Below, in pieces: positions 1 to 8,811 of a stretch of DNA of 64,000 bases. This stretch comes from an uncultured beta proteobacterium. GTDB taxonomy: Bacteria > Pseudomonadota > Gammaproteobacteria > Burkholderiales > SG8-41. The notes under the pieces were generated by a model. That model was not told the DNA's origin, did no database searches, and saw only the letters and a list, made by a program, of their open reading frames with translations. Each line of letters begins with the position of its first letter. The first letter of the stretch is position 1. Made by a program: the position numbers and the translations under genes. The stretch spans positions 1 to 64,000 of the forward strand of contig CAISYC010000061.1 in NCBI GenBank assembly GCA_903889565.1, in the 5' to 3' direction.

Positions 1-99
1 AACAACAAGATTCGCGTCATCCAGCGCCGCGCATACGGACTGCGCGATGAAGAATATCTGCGGTTGAAAATCCTCACTTGCATGTTGCCAGCTCTCTAA
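1..99 (+). pseudogene. ISL3-type transposase, C-terminal tail (cut by window edge)
   Basis: Frame 1 is open from the left edge to a TAA at 97-99 and encodes 32 residues containing the stretch RRAYGLRDEEYLRLKIL. This is the characteristic C-terminus of ISL3-family (IS204/IS1001/IS1165) DDE transposases. The stop is followed within about 15 bp by a terminal-repeat-like sequence (110-137), the expected layout for the right end of such an element. Only the tail is visible, so it cannot be said whether the transposase is intact to the left. Confidence 0.72.
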
Positions 100-109
100 A
101 ATGACCCAA

Positions 110-137
110 AATCACCCACTCGACTTCCCGAAGACCC
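110..137 (-). repeat. ISL3-like terminal inverted repeat (right end of the left-edge IS)
   Basis: Read on the minus strand from 137 inward, the sequence starts GGGTCTTC and contains AGTGGGTGAT. It matches the plus-strand sequence starting at 689 at about 19 of 27 positions: the outer 8 and inner 10 bases are identical and the middle differs. GG-starting ends of this type are typical of ISL3 elements. Its position just after the transposase stop supports it being that element's IRR. Confidence 0.62.
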
Positions 138-688
138 AAAAATTTAAAGCCGCCAGCAAAAAACTTTCAGGTGAGTCCTCGGCCGCCTTTGCAATGCATT
201 CGCAGCAGCCTTCAGCCCCCCCCTTCAAGCTGGCCATGCGGCAACCCGATTGCATTGACGTTTGACCGATACCGGAAATACTCATCTTGATCGGCCGCGG
301 ACCTCGAAGCGCAATTTGCCCAATCAAACAGGCGGGCTTTGCGCGCGCTGGACGATGACATGCCACACTATCATGAGGCGCGGAATCATCAGAGCAAGGG
401 CAACAGTGCCACTGTTTACGCAGAAATTGAAATCGCGCCCGGATGCTGCCATCGAGTGTCACGAACGGGTCGGCGGACTGTTGCGCTACGAACACCGCAA
501 AGCGGCGTAAGTTTTACGTCGTAGCGCGTTGGTGAAGGGTAGGGCGCTGTTGTTGGCGAGGTTCGCCATTGTGCCCGCGCGTTTCGGTGGTGATGGCACG
601 TGCCCTGCGGGAATCAATTCTCCAGTTTTTTGTTGGTCAGCTTGGCCTACTACCGAGGTCGCGGCAACAAAACGCTTTTTTTATTTTT
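138..688. other. Stretch between two IS ends, no recognisable gene
   Basis: About 550 bp lie between the two outward-facing IS ends. Short open frames exist on both strands (for example 262-510 plus, 112-495 minus), but none has a ribosome-binding site, recognisable family motifs or a convincing start. It may be decayed mobile DNA; nothing firm can be assigned. Confidence 0.4.
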
Positions 689-715
689 GGGTCTTCACCG
701 AAGACAGTGGGTGAT
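689..715 (+). repeat. Solo ISL3-like terminal inverted repeat
   Basis: This begins GGGTCTTCACCGAAGAC and ends AGTGGGTGAT, mirroring 111-137 at the same length of 27 bp. The first 15 bases after GG form a small palindrome (GTCTTC-ACC-GAAGAC). It faces right, so a second IS should follow, but no transposase sequence follows it. It is either the remnant of a deleted copy or the far end of a roughly 600-bp non-autonomous derivative together with 110-137. Confidence 0.55.
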
Positions 716-905
716 TATAGGCAGTTTTCGATGCTCTTATCATAGTGTTTGACGATGAGTGCTGCGCGGGGTTCACGGGTTCGGTCAGTTCGTCGCTAGC
801 CCGCCGCCGCGGACAACCCTGCACCTTCTGCAATTCGCCCGGAGTCCACTTATAACGCGGGGCCACTTCAGTGCTGGGGGCTGCAAATGGAATTCAATGT
901 TTGGT
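716..905. other. Non-coding stretch upstream of the toxin gene
   Basis: No gene or clear repeat was recognised between the solo IS end and the toxin promoter. A minus-strand open frame (681-866) has no family resemblance that can be defended. Confidence 0.4.
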
Positions 906-934
906 TTGACATAGAACCATTTAATGACTAATAT
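906..934 (+). promoter_or_regulatory. Candidate sigma70 promoter of the toxin-antitoxin pair (near-leaderless)
   Basis: A perfect -35 TTGACA lies at 906-911 and, 17 bp downstream, TAATAT at 929-934 (4 of 6 matches to TATAAT). Transcription would be expected to start around 940-942. The toxin ATG is at 941 and has no Shine-Dalgarno sequence, so the mRNA would be leaderless or nearly so. Confidence 0.55.
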
Positions 935-940
935 AAGATC

Positions 941-1264
941 ATGAAGCCGAACTTCAAACGGCTCTTCGCGCAGTACGTCACGAAGGCGCACAAGCCCTTG
1001 CAACTGGCGATTGAAGACGCTGTGGAGTTGGTTTGTGATTCACCGGATGTCGGTGAACTCAAGGTGGGTGACTTGGCGGGGATACGGGTTTACAAGTTCC
1101 GCTTCAACCGTCAGGAATATCTCGTGGCGTATCGCCCTCCGAGCAAGAATTTAGCTCTTGAGTTTTTGATCATCGATTTCTATCAGGTGGGGTCACACGA
1201 GAACTTTTACCAAGAGCTGAAGCACTACTTGCGTCAGGAGAGCGGCAAAGGAGCAACGAAATGA
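941..1264 (+). CDS. RelE/ParE-superfamily toxin (type II TA)
   Basis: This 107-residue basic protein has the RelE/ParE-like pattern: N-terminal helices (LFAQYVTKAHKPLQLAIEDA) followed by a strand-rich part with GDLAGIRVYKFRFNRQEYLVAYR and then LEFLIIDFYQVGSHENFY. This matches RelE-like toxins with the G..VYK..f....YLVaYr and 'iidfy.iGsHenFY' features. Toxins of this fold usually cleave ribosome-bound mRNA or inhibit gyrase. Which of these applies is not visible. The gene precedes and overlaps its partner by 4 bp (ATGA), a toxin-first order as in HigBA. It sits beside IS remnants, consistent with acquired DNA. Confidence 0.82.
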   Translation: MKPNFKRLFAQYVTKAHKPLQLAIEDAVELVCDSPDVGELKVGDLAGIRVYKFRFNRQEYLVAYRPPSKNLALEFLIIDFYQVGSHENFYQELKHYLRQESGKGATK

Positions 1265-1584
1265 GCGATGCCATGAATCAATGCCTCACAGCAGAAGACC
1301 TGTTTTCTGAAATGAAGCGCATGCCTGCGGCGGAGCGCACCCGGTTTTTTTCACTATTGACCGGTAACGCTTTTCGTGACGATGACTTCAGCCACGAACA
1401 GGTGTTCGGCCATCTGCAACAGGAGCCATTTTCTGCATGGGAGGCAGCGGAGTACCTTGAGGTCTCCCTATCCACCCTGCGTCGCTGCGTTCAATCCGGC
1501 AAACTGGTGCCGAGTCACGTTGTTGGCCGCAACCAGATGTTCTCTGCCCAGACGTTGCGGGCATTCAAACGTACCAGAAACTGA
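1261..1584 (+). CDS. Antitoxin with C-terminal helix-turn-helix DNA-binding domain
   Basis: This 107-residue protein starts inside the toxin stop codon (ATGA overlap, translational coupling). The N-terminal half (LTAEDLFSEMKRMPAAERTRFFSLL) is helical and probably neutralises the toxin. The C-terminal half (about 56-105: FSAWEAAEYLEVSLSTLRRCVQSGKL then VPSHVVGRNQMFSAQTLRAF) is an excisionase/MerR-type winged HTH, probably used for autoregulation. Having the DNA-binding domain at the C-terminus differs from many RelB/HigA antitoxins. Pairing is inferred from overlap and size; toxin neutralisation itself is not shown. Confidence 0.78.
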   Translation: MSDAMNQCLTAEDLFSEMKRMPAAERTRFFSLLTGNAFRDDDFSHEQVFGHLQQEPFSAWEAAEYLEVSLSTLRRCVQSGKLVPSHVVGRNQMFSAQTLRAFKRTRN

Positions 1585-1889
1585 GGGCACAGTCACGCGT
1601 CGCTGTTATCGCGTGAGCCCCGGAAATGTCTTGGCGGTGTAGCCGACACCAGGAAATGATTTGTTGCCGACATCAAGCATTCGCGGCCGCCCGGTGATGC
1701 GAAAGATGTCGGCTTCAGCCAAATTCGTACTCTTTCCGTGGAGTGCACGTTGGACGCGCGGCCTTAGATGGTCGTCCCCGGTTTGCCAAGCTCTCAAATC
1801 ATGACGGCAAGAAAGGTAAAGATTGCTGCCATAGATCCGGGCTTTGATCGAGGCTGCAAGCCTCTGTCCCTGATGGATTGCGTTGGCTT
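1585..1889. other. Intergenic stretch between antitoxin and waaA 3' end
   Basis: About 305 bp with no recognisable gene. A 30-codon frame at 1801-1893 (start MTARKVKIAAIDPG) is too short and lacks a ribosome-binding site. This stretch marks the junction between accessory DNA on the left and the LPS genes. No intrinsic terminator with a T-run was found for waaA. Confidence 0.4.
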
Positions 1890-3146
1890 CTAGCTGCGCA
1901 ATCGGATCAGGTCGATCACGCGTTGCGTCGCCCCGGCGTGTGCATGCACAAAGGCGAATCCCGCCGACGCCATGCGCCGATAACGCGGCGTATCGTTCAA
2001 CAATTTCATTGCCGTCGTTACCGCCTGTTTCGCATCCGCAACCTGCGCCGCCGCACCGGCGGCGACGGCCAGCCTTACCGCTTCGGCAAAGTTGTAATCA
2101 TGCGGACCGACGATCACCGGTTTGCCCATCGCGCAGGCTTCAATCAAATTATGCGCGCCGAACGGTAGCAGGCTGCCGCCCATGATGACGACGTCGCTGG
2201 CGGCGAAATAGGCGGCCATCTCACCCATGCTGTCGCCAAGCAGCACACGCGTGGCCGGCGCCACCGCCTGCTCGCCACTGCGTCGTTGATACGGAATGGC
2301 GCGCTGCGCGAGCAGCGCCGACACCTCGTCGAAGCGCTGCGGATGACGCGGCACCAGCAGCACCAGCAGTTTCGGTTCGTCGATGCCGCGCAGGACATCG
2401 AGCAACAACGCTTCTTCACCCTCTCGGGTGCTGGCCAGCAACAATACGCGGCGCCCGGCGCCGTACTGCGCCCGCCATGCCGCACCGCGTGCGATCAATG
2501 CGGCATCCGCCGGCATGTCGAATTTAATGTTGCCGCTGACTGTCACCGCTGTGGCGCCGAGTTCGCGCAGGCGCGCGGCATCGTCCTCGCTCTGCGCGGC
2601 AATCGCGGTCAGGCCGCGCAACGCCGCCGCCGCGAGCACACCGAACCGTTGGTAACGACGGAAAGATTTATCGGACAGGCGCGCATTGACCAGATAAGCC
2701 GGAATGTTGCGGCGATTACAGGCATCGATCAGATTGGGCCAGATTTCGGTTTCGAGCAGAATGCCGCAGGCCGGACGGAAGTGATCGATAAAGCGCTCGA
2801 CCGCAAACGGAAAGTCGTAGGGCAGATAACAGCGCGCCACCTTGTCACCGAACAAGGCGACACCGGTTTCGCGCCCGGTCGGCGTCATGTGCGTGAGCAG
2901 GATGCGATGATCGGGAAATTTTTTTAGCAGCGCGGCGATCAATGGTTCGGCGGCGCGCGTCTCGCCAACCGACACCGCATGCACCCAGATCAGCGGCGGC
3001 TCGACGTTAAATTCATAATGACCGAAACGTTCGCCGATATGCTCGCGATAGTCCGGCTGGCGGCGTGAACGCCACCACAGATGCAGCAGCGCCTGCGGCA
3101 ACAGCAGCCACAACAACAGGCGATAGCCGAGGCGCGCGAACATCAT
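1890..3146 (-). CDS. waaA: 3-deoxy-D-manno-octulosonic acid (Kdo) transferase
   Basis: This 418-residue inner-membrane GT30 glycosyltransferase transfers Kdo from CMP-Kdo to lipid A precursor. An N-terminal membrane anchor (about residues 7-26) is followed by PPLIWVHAVSVGET at 50-63, which carries the catalytic Glu62 of the SvGE motif. ETEIWPNLI lies at 132-140, and the C-terminal donor half carries the NLIEACAMGKPVIVGPH motif. Length fits the family (about 420). It overlaps the end of waaC by 4 bp (ATGA) and so forms a minus-strand waaC-waaA operon. Two in-frame ATGs occur at the start; the first overlaps the waaC stop. Confidence 0.96.
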   Translation of the reverse strand: MMFARLGYRLLLWLLLPQALLHLWWRSRRQPDYREHIGERFGHYEFNVEPPLIWVHAVSVGETRAAEPLIAALLKKFPDHRILLTHMTPTGRETGVALFGDKVARCYLPYDFPFAVERFIDHFRPACGILLETEIWPNLIDACNRRNIPAYLVNARLSDKSFRRYQRFGVLAAAALRGLTAIAAQSEDDAARLRELGATAVTVSGNIKFDMPADAALIARGAAWRAQYGAGRRVLLLASTREGEEALLLDVLRGIDEPKLLVLLVPRHPQRFDEVSALLAQRAIPYQRRSGEQAVAPATRVLLGDSMGEMAAYFAASDVVIMGGSLLPFGAHNLIEACAMGKPVIVGPHDYNFAEAVRLAVAAGAAAQVADAKQAVTTAMKLLNDTPRYRRMASAGFAFVHAHAGATQRVIDLIRLRS

Positions 3147-4099
3147 GCGATCAATGCCTCGACCGTGGCGACGACCTCCGCGACCGCGGGCGTCTTACCG
3201 ATGCCGCCGAGGTTGCGCGCGCGCGGACAGCCGTAAATACCGGTCGCCGCCGGATCGGTGCCGCAATAAATGCCGACCGTCGCCACGCCCAACGCCGCCG
3301 CCAGATGGGTGAGCCCGGTATCGAGACCGATCACCACGCGCGCGCCGGCGAACAATCCGGCCAGGGCATCGAATTCGAGCGCGGGCGCGATCACCGCGCC
3401 GGGCATCTGCGATGCCAGGCGTTCGCTGCGCGCGCGCTCGCCCGGATTGCCCCAGGTCAGCACGCAGCGCAAACCACTGGTGCCCAGCTGTTCGGCCAGC
3501 GCGACCCAATGCGCCTCCGGCCACAGTTTGTAATCGCCGCTGGTCGAATGCAGCAAAACCGCATAGGCGCCGCTGCCCAGCCAGTCGAAAGAACGCGGCG
3601 CGGCGGTGATGCCATAGTTGCACGGTGTGCCGAGCGTGTAGCCAAGCGCGCGCGCCACCAGCATGCGGTTGCGCTCGACCGCATGCAGATTCCAGCCGAT
3701 GCGATAGCTGTGCTGATAAAAAAATCCAAGCGGTTCGCGCGCGCTGTGAAAATCAAGGCCGTGACGAACGCCGCGCGCGCCCAGCGTGATCGCCGCGCTT
3801 TTGAAAAGGCCTTGCGCATCGATCACGACGTCATACGTTTTGGCACGCAGCCGGTCAATAAAGGCAGAGATTTCGTTGCGCACAGCGGGCTGCCAGAAAC
3901 TGCGCCGCCAGCGCCGTACCGCAACCGGCATCACGGATGCGACACCGGCATGCAGGCGCGGGATCGCGACCAGCGGCTCCTCGACGACCCATTCGATCTC
4001 GATATCCGGCGCGAACGCCTTCATGTCGCTGACCGCCGGCAGGGCGTGGATCACGTCGCCGAGCGACGAAGTCTTGACCAGCAGTACGCTTTTTGACAT
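3143..4099 (-). CDS. waaC: LPS heptosyltransferase I
   Basis: This 318-residue GT9 enzyme adds the first L-glycero-D-manno-heptose to Kdo2-lipid A. It begins MSKSVLLVKTSSLGDVIHAL, the canonical WaaC start. The SLGD motif holds the catalytic Asp15. The C-terminal half has ALLHSTSGDYKLWPE-like and GLDTGLTHLAAALGVATVG motifs of the ADP-heptose site. The reading frame stays open a further 71 codons upstream (to 4312), but that part overlaps rmlB on the other strand and lacks family similarity, so the ATG at 4099 is preferred. Context with waaA fits the inner-core pathway. Confidence 0.95.
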   Translation of the reverse strand: MSKSVLLVKTSSLGDVIHALPAVSDMKAFAPDIEIEWVVEEPLVAIPRLHAGVASVMPVAVRRWRRSFWQPAVRNEISAFIDRLRAKTYDVVIDAQGLFKSAAITLGARGVRHGLDFHSAREPLGFFYQHSYRIGWNLHAVERNRMLVARALGYTLGTPCNYGITAAPRSFDWLGSGAYAVLLHSTSGDYKLWPEAHWVALAEQLGTSGLRCVLTWGNPGERARSERLASQMPGAVIAPALEFDALAGLFAGARVVIGLDTGLTHLAAALGVATVGIYCGTDPAATGIYGCPRARNLGGIGKTPAVAEVVATVEALIA

Positions 4100-4217
4100 T
4101 GCCGATGCCGCGGTGGCGGTTTGTAACGCGCGTAGCCTACACGCAAACGCGCGATCCGCATAGAATAACGGCCGGCGCAACAACGCGCGATCGCATTCAA
4201 TTTTTGGACTGGCTCGA

Positions 4218-5273
4218 TTGATACTCGTCACCGGCGGCGCCGGCTTCATCGGATCAAATTTCATTCTTGACTGGCTGGCCGGCGAAACAACGCCGGTGGT
4301 CAATCTCGACAAGCTGACCTACGCCGGCAACGCCGATAATCTCGCCGCCGTTGCCGCCGATCCACGCTATTGTTTCGTGCACGGCGACATCAACGACCGC
4401 GCGCTGATCGACAATCTGCTGCGCGAACACCGGCCGCGCGCGATCGTCCATTTCGCCGCCGAGAGCCACGTCGATCGCTCGATCCACGGCCCCGCCGATT
4501 TCGTGCAGACCAACGTGGTCGGCACTTTCACACTGCTGGAAGCGACGCGTGCGTGGCTGGCGACTATTCCGGAAGCCGAACGCGCGCGGTTCCGTTTTCT
4601 GCATGTCTCGACCGACGAGGTCTACGGCTCACTCTCTGCCGACAGCGCGCCGGCCACCGAAACCTTCGCCTACGCGCCGAGCAGTCCTTACTCGGCGTCG
4701 AAAGCCGCGTCCGATCATCTGGTGCGCGCCTATTGCTGCACCTATCAGTTTCCGGCGCTGATCACCAATTGTTCGAACAATTACGGCCCGCGGCAGTTTC
4801 CGGAGAAACTGATTCCGCTGGTGACGCTCAACGCGCTCAACGGCAAACCGCTGCCGGTTTACGGCGACGGACTCAACGTCCGCGACTGGCTCTACGTTGG
4901 CGATCACTGCTCGGCGTTGCGCGCTGTGCTGGCGCGCGGCCGCATTGGCGAAACCTACAACGTCGGCGGCAACAGCGAAAAGACCAATCTCGACGTCGTG
5001 AAAACCATCTGTGCCATTCTGGATGAGTTGCGTCCGACGGCAAAGCCGCGGATTTCGCTGCTGACCTTCGTCAAGGACCGCCCCGGACACGACCGCCGTT
5101 ACGCCCTCGACGCTGGCAAGCTCGCACGCGAACTCGGCTGGCAACCGCAGGAACGCTTCGAGAGCGGGATGCGCAAAACGATTGCGTGGTATCTCGATAA
5201 CCCGCAGTGGATCGAGAATGTTGTCAGCGGCAGCTATCGCAACTGGCTGGCGACGAATTACGAACAGCGCTGA
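4218..5273 (+). CDS. rfbB: dTDP-glucose 4,6-dehydratase
   Basis: This 351-residue extended SDR converts dTDP-glucose to dTDP-4-keto-6-deoxyglucose. The Rossmann motif GGAGFIG is at 6-12, the catalytic TDE triad at 132-134 (STDEVYGS), and YSASK at 158-162. The start is TTG (ttg ata ctc gtc), fixed by the conserved [10 protein letters not shown] opening. It is divergent from waaC and convergent with manC (9-bp gap). The partner rmlA is 2.7 kb downstream, but no rmlC or rmlD is present here, so the end sugar is not defined by this window. Confidence 0.96.
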   Translation: MILVTGGAGFIGSNFILDWLAGETTPVVNLDKLTYAGNADNLAAVAADPRYCFVHGDINDRALIDNLLREHRPRAIVHFAAESHVDRSIHGPADFVQTNVVGTFTLLEATRAWLATIPEAERARFRFLHVSTDEVYGSLSADSAPATETFAYAPSSPYSASKAASDHLVRAYCCTYQFPALITNCSNNYGPRQFPEKLIPLVTLNALNGKPLPVYGDGLNVRDWLYVGDHCSALRAVLARGRIGETYNVGGNSEKTNLDVVKTICAILDELRPTAKPRISLLTFVKDRPGHDRRYALDAGKLARELGWQPQERFESGMRKTIAWYLDNPQWIENVVSGSYRNWLATNYEQR

Positions 5274-5282
5274 GTGCCCGCC

Positions 5283-6701
5283 TTACGAGCGTCCGTAGAC
5301 GTCGTCGAAGCGCACGATGTCGTCTTCCTCGACATAGTCGCCGGTCTGCACCTCGATAATCACCAGCGGTTCGCTGCCGCGGTTCGACAGGCGGTGCTTG
5401 TGCCCCGCGGGAATAAAGGTCGATTCATTCGCGCGCACCACCAATTCGCGCTCGCCATTGACGACATCGGCTACACCGGCAACCACTACCCAGTGTTCGC
5501 TGCGCCGGTGATGCATTTGCAGACTCAGTGCCGCGCCCGGATTGACGACGATGCGCTTCAGTTTGAATCCCGGCCCCTGCTCCAGCGTCGTGTAACTGCC
5601 CCACGGCCGCACCACGGTGCGATGAATTTTGTGCGCCGGATTGCCGGACTGCTTGAGTTGCTCCACCACTGCGCGCACCTGCTGAGATTGATTGCGGTCG
5701 GCAATCAGCAAGGCATCCGGCGTATCGATCACCAACAGACCGTGCACGCCGATACCGGCTACCACGCGCTCCGCGCTTTGCACGTAACAGTCGCTGCTGT
5801 CGATCATGACCGCCGCGCCGGCAATGCGGTTGCCGGCCACATCCGGTGTGGTCAACGCGCGCACCGCATCCCACGAGCCGATATCGTTCCACTCGAATGC
5901 TGCGCGCACGACAGCGATATCCGCCGCCTTTTCCATCACAGCGTAATCGATCGAAACCGCCGGTAATTCGGCAAACGTATTGGCATCCAGATGGATCGCA
6001 TCGCCGGCGCGCGGCGGCGTCGCCTGCCAGCAACGCTTGGCGGCCGACAGCAGTTCCGGCGCGTGACGACGAAGTTGTTCGAGCAGGGTGCCGGCGGTGA
6101 AACAGAACATGCCGGAATTCCACAGATAGCTGCCAGTGGCAACGAACTGCTCGGCCTGTGCGAGCGGAGGCTTCTCAACGAAGCGGGTGACGTCGAAGGC
6201 GTCGCCACCGATCGATGCGCCGCATTCGATATATCCGTAGCCCGTCTCCGGACGCGCCGCCTCCACGCCAAATACGACGATGCGGCCGGAGGCAGCAAGC
6301 TTTTGCGCAGCATCCACGGCCGCTCTGAATGCAGCGGGCGGCTCGACCACATGATCGGCAGGCAGCACCAACATCACTGCGTCGGCGCCGTGGCTCGCCT
6401 GCACATGAAGCGCGGCCAGCGCAATCGCCGGTGCGGTGTTGCGCGCGCTCGGCTCCAATATGAATACGCTCCCATCCTCCACGCCCGCCGCGCGATATTC
6501 GTCGCGCGTGGCGAACACATATTCGCGGTTGGTGACGGTGACGATTTCGCTGCCCGGCGCCACCGCGGCAGCACGCAACAGTGACTTCTGCAGCAGACTC
6601 TGACCATCGGCAAGACGGATAAAAGGCTTGGGATAGGCTTCGCGCGATACCGGCCAAAGGCGCGCGCCCACCCCGCCCGACAAAATGACGGGGATCAACA
6701 T
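5283..6701 (-). CDS. manC: Mannose-1-phosphate guanylyltransferase / mannose-6-phosphate isomerase
   Basis: This 472-residue bifunctional type II PMI/GMP is of the AlgA/XanB/ManC class and makes GDP-mannose. The N-terminal nucleotidyltransferase motif GGVGARLWPVSREAYPKPF is at 9-27. The C-terminal cupin isomerase carries RPWGSY and an LSLQMHHRRSEHWVVV motif. The open frame extends 45 codons upstream of the ATG chosen at 6701, but only from 6701 does it match the family start MLIPVILSGGVGARLWP. It is divergent from gmd, which uses its product, across a 119-bp spacer. Confidence 0.95.
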   Translation of the reverse strand: MLIPVILSGGVGARLWPVSREAYPKPFIRLADGQSLLQKSLLRAAAVAPGSEIVTVTNREYVFATRDEYRAAGVEDGSVFILEPSARNTAPAIALAALHVQASHGADAVMLVLPADHVVEPPAAFRAAVDAAQKLAASGRIVVFGVEAARPETGYGYIECGASIGGDAFDVTRFVEKPPLAQAEQFVATGSYLWNSGMFCFTAGTLLEQLRRHAPELLSAAKRCWQATPPRAGDAIHLDANTFAELPAVSIDYAVMEKAADIAVVRAAFEWNDIGSWDAVRALTTPDVAGNRIAGAAVMIDSSDCYVQSAERVVAGIGVHGLLVIDTPDALLIADRNQSQQVRAVVEQLKQSGNPAHKIHRTVVRPWGSYTTLEQGPGFKLKRIVVNPGAALSLQMHHRRSEHWVVVAGVADVVNGERELVVRANESTFIPAGHKHRLSNRGSEPLVIIEVQTGDYVEEDDIVRFDDVYGRS

Positions 6702-6785
6702 GGCCGGACTTTGAATGGCGATTTGGGGTGTCTGATCAAGTGATTGATTGCACGGGCAGGCCGATGGACGGCGCGACAATCGAAG

Positions 6786-6791
6786 TATAAT
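6786..6791 (+). promoter_or_regulatory. Candidate -10 element for gmd-rmlA-rfaH
   Basis: A perfect TATAAT stands 29 bp before the gmd ATG in the manC-gmd divergent spacer. The -35 region at 17-bp spacing (GATGGA, 6763-6768) is poor, so activation by a regulator or a weak promoter is possible. This promoter would also drive rmlA and rfaH. Confidence 0.45.
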
Positions 6792-6820
6792 CAATCGAAT
6801 CATCCCATGGCCGCAAACCC

Positions 6821-7939
6821 ATGAAGAAAGTTGCATTGATCACCGGCGTCACGGGCCAGGACGGCGCCTATCTGGCGGAGTTCCTGCTGGGCAAAGGCTA
6901 TGAAGTGCACGGCATCAAGCGCCGCGCCTCGCTGCTGAACACCGACCGCATCGATCATCTTTATCAGGATCCGCACGTCTCGAACCGCCGCTTCATTCTG
7001 CACTATGGCGATATGACCGATTCATCGGCGCTGACGCGCGTGATCCAGCAGGTGCAGCCGCGTGAAATTTACAACCTGGCGGCACAAAGCCACGTCGCGG
7101 TGTCATTCGAGGAACCCGAATACACCGCCAACTCGGATGCGCTGGGTCCGTTGCGGATACTCGAAGCGATGCGCATTCTGGGACTTGCCGGCAAAACGCG
7201 TTTTTATCAGGCCTCGACCTCGGAACTCTTCGGCAAGGTGCAGGAAACGCCGCAGCGCGAAACCACGCCGTTTTACCCGCGCTCGCCCTACGCGGCGGCC
7301 AAGCTCTACGCCTATTGGATCACGGTCAATTACCGCGAGGCCTACGGCATGTATGCCTGCAACGGCATTCTGTTCAACCACGAAAGTCCGGTGCGCGGCG
7401 AGACCTTCGTCACGCGCAAGATCACGCGCGCGCTGGCCCGCATCAAGCTGGGTTTGCAGGACTGCCTTTTCCTCGGCAATCTCGACGCAAAACGCGACTG
7501 GGGTCACGCCCGCGACTACGTCGAGGCGGCGTGGCTGATGCTGCAACAGGACAAACCCGACGACTACGTCATCGCCAGCGGCGCCCAATACAGCGTGCGC
7601 GATTTCGTCAATGCCGCTGCGGCCGAGCTCGGTATCAAGCTGCGCTGGACCGGCAAGGGCGTGAAAGAAATTGCTCGCGTCGTCAGTACGGGCGCAAAAG
7701 CCAAGGCAACACCGAAACCCGGCCAAACCATCGTGCGCATCGATCCGCGCTATTTCCGGCCGACCGAGGTCGAGACACTGCTAGGCGACGCGCGCAAGGC
7801 ACGCCGCAAACTCGGCTGGCGCCCGCGCGTCACCTTCCGCCAACTGGTTGCCGAAATGGTACGCGAGGATCTGCGCGCCGCCGAGCGCGACGAATTGATC
7901 AAGCGGCACGGTTACACAACGTTCGATCACCACGAGTAA
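6821..7939 (+). CDS. gmd: GDP-mannose 4,6-dehydratase
   Basis: This 372-residue SDR turns GDP-mannose into GDP-4-keto-6-deoxymannose. It has the Gmd signature [12 protein letters not shown] at 9-20, catalytic TSE at 133-135 ([10 protein letters not shown]), and Y157/K161 in SPYAAAK. Length equals the family norm. It lies next to divergent manC and 5 bp before rmlA. No Fcl/WcaG or Rmd reductase is in the window, so whether the product is GDP-fucose, GDP-rhamnose, perosamine or another sugar cannot be decided here. Confidence 0.97.
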   Translation: MKKVALITGVTGQDGAYLAEFLLGKGYEVHGIKRRASLLNTDRIDHLYQDPHVSNRRFILHYGDMTDSSALTRVIQQVQPREIYNLAAQSHVAVSFEEPEYTANSDALGPLRILEAMRILGLAGKTRFYQASTSELFGKVQETPQRETTPFYPRSPYAAAKLYAYWITVNYREAYGMYACNGILFNHESPVRGETFVTRKITRALARIKLGLQDCLFLGNLDAKRDWGHARDYVEAAWLMLQQDKPDDYVIASGAQYSVRDFVNAAAAELGIKLRWTGKGVKEIARVVSTGAKAKATPKPGQTIVRIDPRYFRPTEVETLLGDARKARRKLGWRPRVTFRQLVAEMVREDLRAAERDELIKRHGYTTFDHHE

Positions 7940-7944
7940 CTGCA

Positions 7945-8811
7945 ATGAAAGGCATCATACTGGCCGGAGGCAGCGGCACACGTCTTTACCCGATCACGCA
8001 GGCGGTTTCAAAACAACTGCTGCCCGTGTACGACAAGCCGATGATCTATTACCCGCTGACGACGCTGATGATGGCGGGTATCCGCGAGGTGCTGATCATC
8101 TCGACGCCGCACGACACACCGCGCTTCGAGCAATTGCTCGGCAACGGATCGCAATGGGGTATGCAACTTTCCTACGCGGTGCAGGACGCGCCGCGCGGCC
8201 TGCCCGAAGCTTTCATCATTGGCGAGCGATTCATCGGCGGCGACAACTGCGCACTGATGCTCGGCGACAACCTGTTCTTCGGCTTTGAGTTGCCGCAGGA
8301 ATTGCAAAAGGCGGCCGAAGCCCGTGTGGGCGCAACGATATTTGCCTACCGGGTGACTGACCCCGAGCGTTATGGCGTAATCGAATTCGACGACCGGGGC
8401 CAAGCAATCAGTCTGGAAGAAAAGCCACAAAAGCCAAAGTCAAAATTCGCCATCCCCGGCCTTTATTTCTGCGACAACGAAGTCATTAAGATCGCCAAGT
8501 CGCTCAAGCCATCCGCGCGCGGCGAACTGGAGATCGTCGATCTGCTGCGCCATTACCTCGAAGCCGATAAGTTGCGGGTGCAATTGATGGGCCGCGGTCG
8601 CGCCTGGCTCGACACCGGCACGCCGGACTCGCTGCTGGAAGCTTCGCACTTCATTCAGACGATCGAAAAACGCCAGGGCCTCAAGGTCGCCTGTCCGGAG
8701 GAAATCGCTTTTCGAATGGGCTATATCTCCGCGACCGAACTGGCCGCCCTTGCGCAAAAACTGGCGAAAACCGCATACGGTCGATATCTGCTCGATATCG
8801 TCGAGGAATGA
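7945..8811 (+). CDS. rfbA: Glucose-1-phosphate thymidylyltransferase
   Basis: This 288-residue RmlA makes dTDP-glucose from dTTP and glucose-1-phosphate. [11 protein letters not shown] at 8-18 and [17 protein letters not shown] are diagnostic, as are LGDNLFFG and the C-terminal [14 protein letters not shown]. The reading frame is open far upstream through gmd in another frame, but the ATG at 7945 with the [14 protein letters not shown] opening is the clear start. It overlaps the rfaH start by 4 bp. It feeds RmlB at 4218-5273. Confidence 0.97.
   Translation: MKGIILAGGSGTRLYPITQAVSKQLLPVYDKPMIYYPLTTLMMAGIREVLIISTPHDTPRFEQLLGNGSQWGMQLSYAVQDAPRGLPEAFIIGERFIGGDNCALMLGDNLFFGFELPQELQKAAEARVGATIFAYRVTDPERYGVIEFDDRGQAISLEEKPQKPKSKFAIPGLYFCDNEVIKIAKSLKPSARGELEIVDLLRHYLEADKLRVQLMGRGRAWLDTGTPDSLLEASHFIQTIEKRQGLKVACPEEIAFRMGYISATELAALAQKLAKTAYGRYLLDIVEE

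Noticed and set aside
262..510. 82-codon frame ending HERVGGLLRYEHRKAA, possibly a transposase C-terminus
   Set aside because: The ending is reminiscent of some integrase-type transposases, but the rest of the frame is not, there is no credible start, and the match could not be verified.
3065..4096. 343-codon plus-strand open frame
   Set aside because: It is antisense to waaC, whose motifs are unambiguous. The translation is low-complexity Arg/Ala-rich, as expected for a shadow frame.
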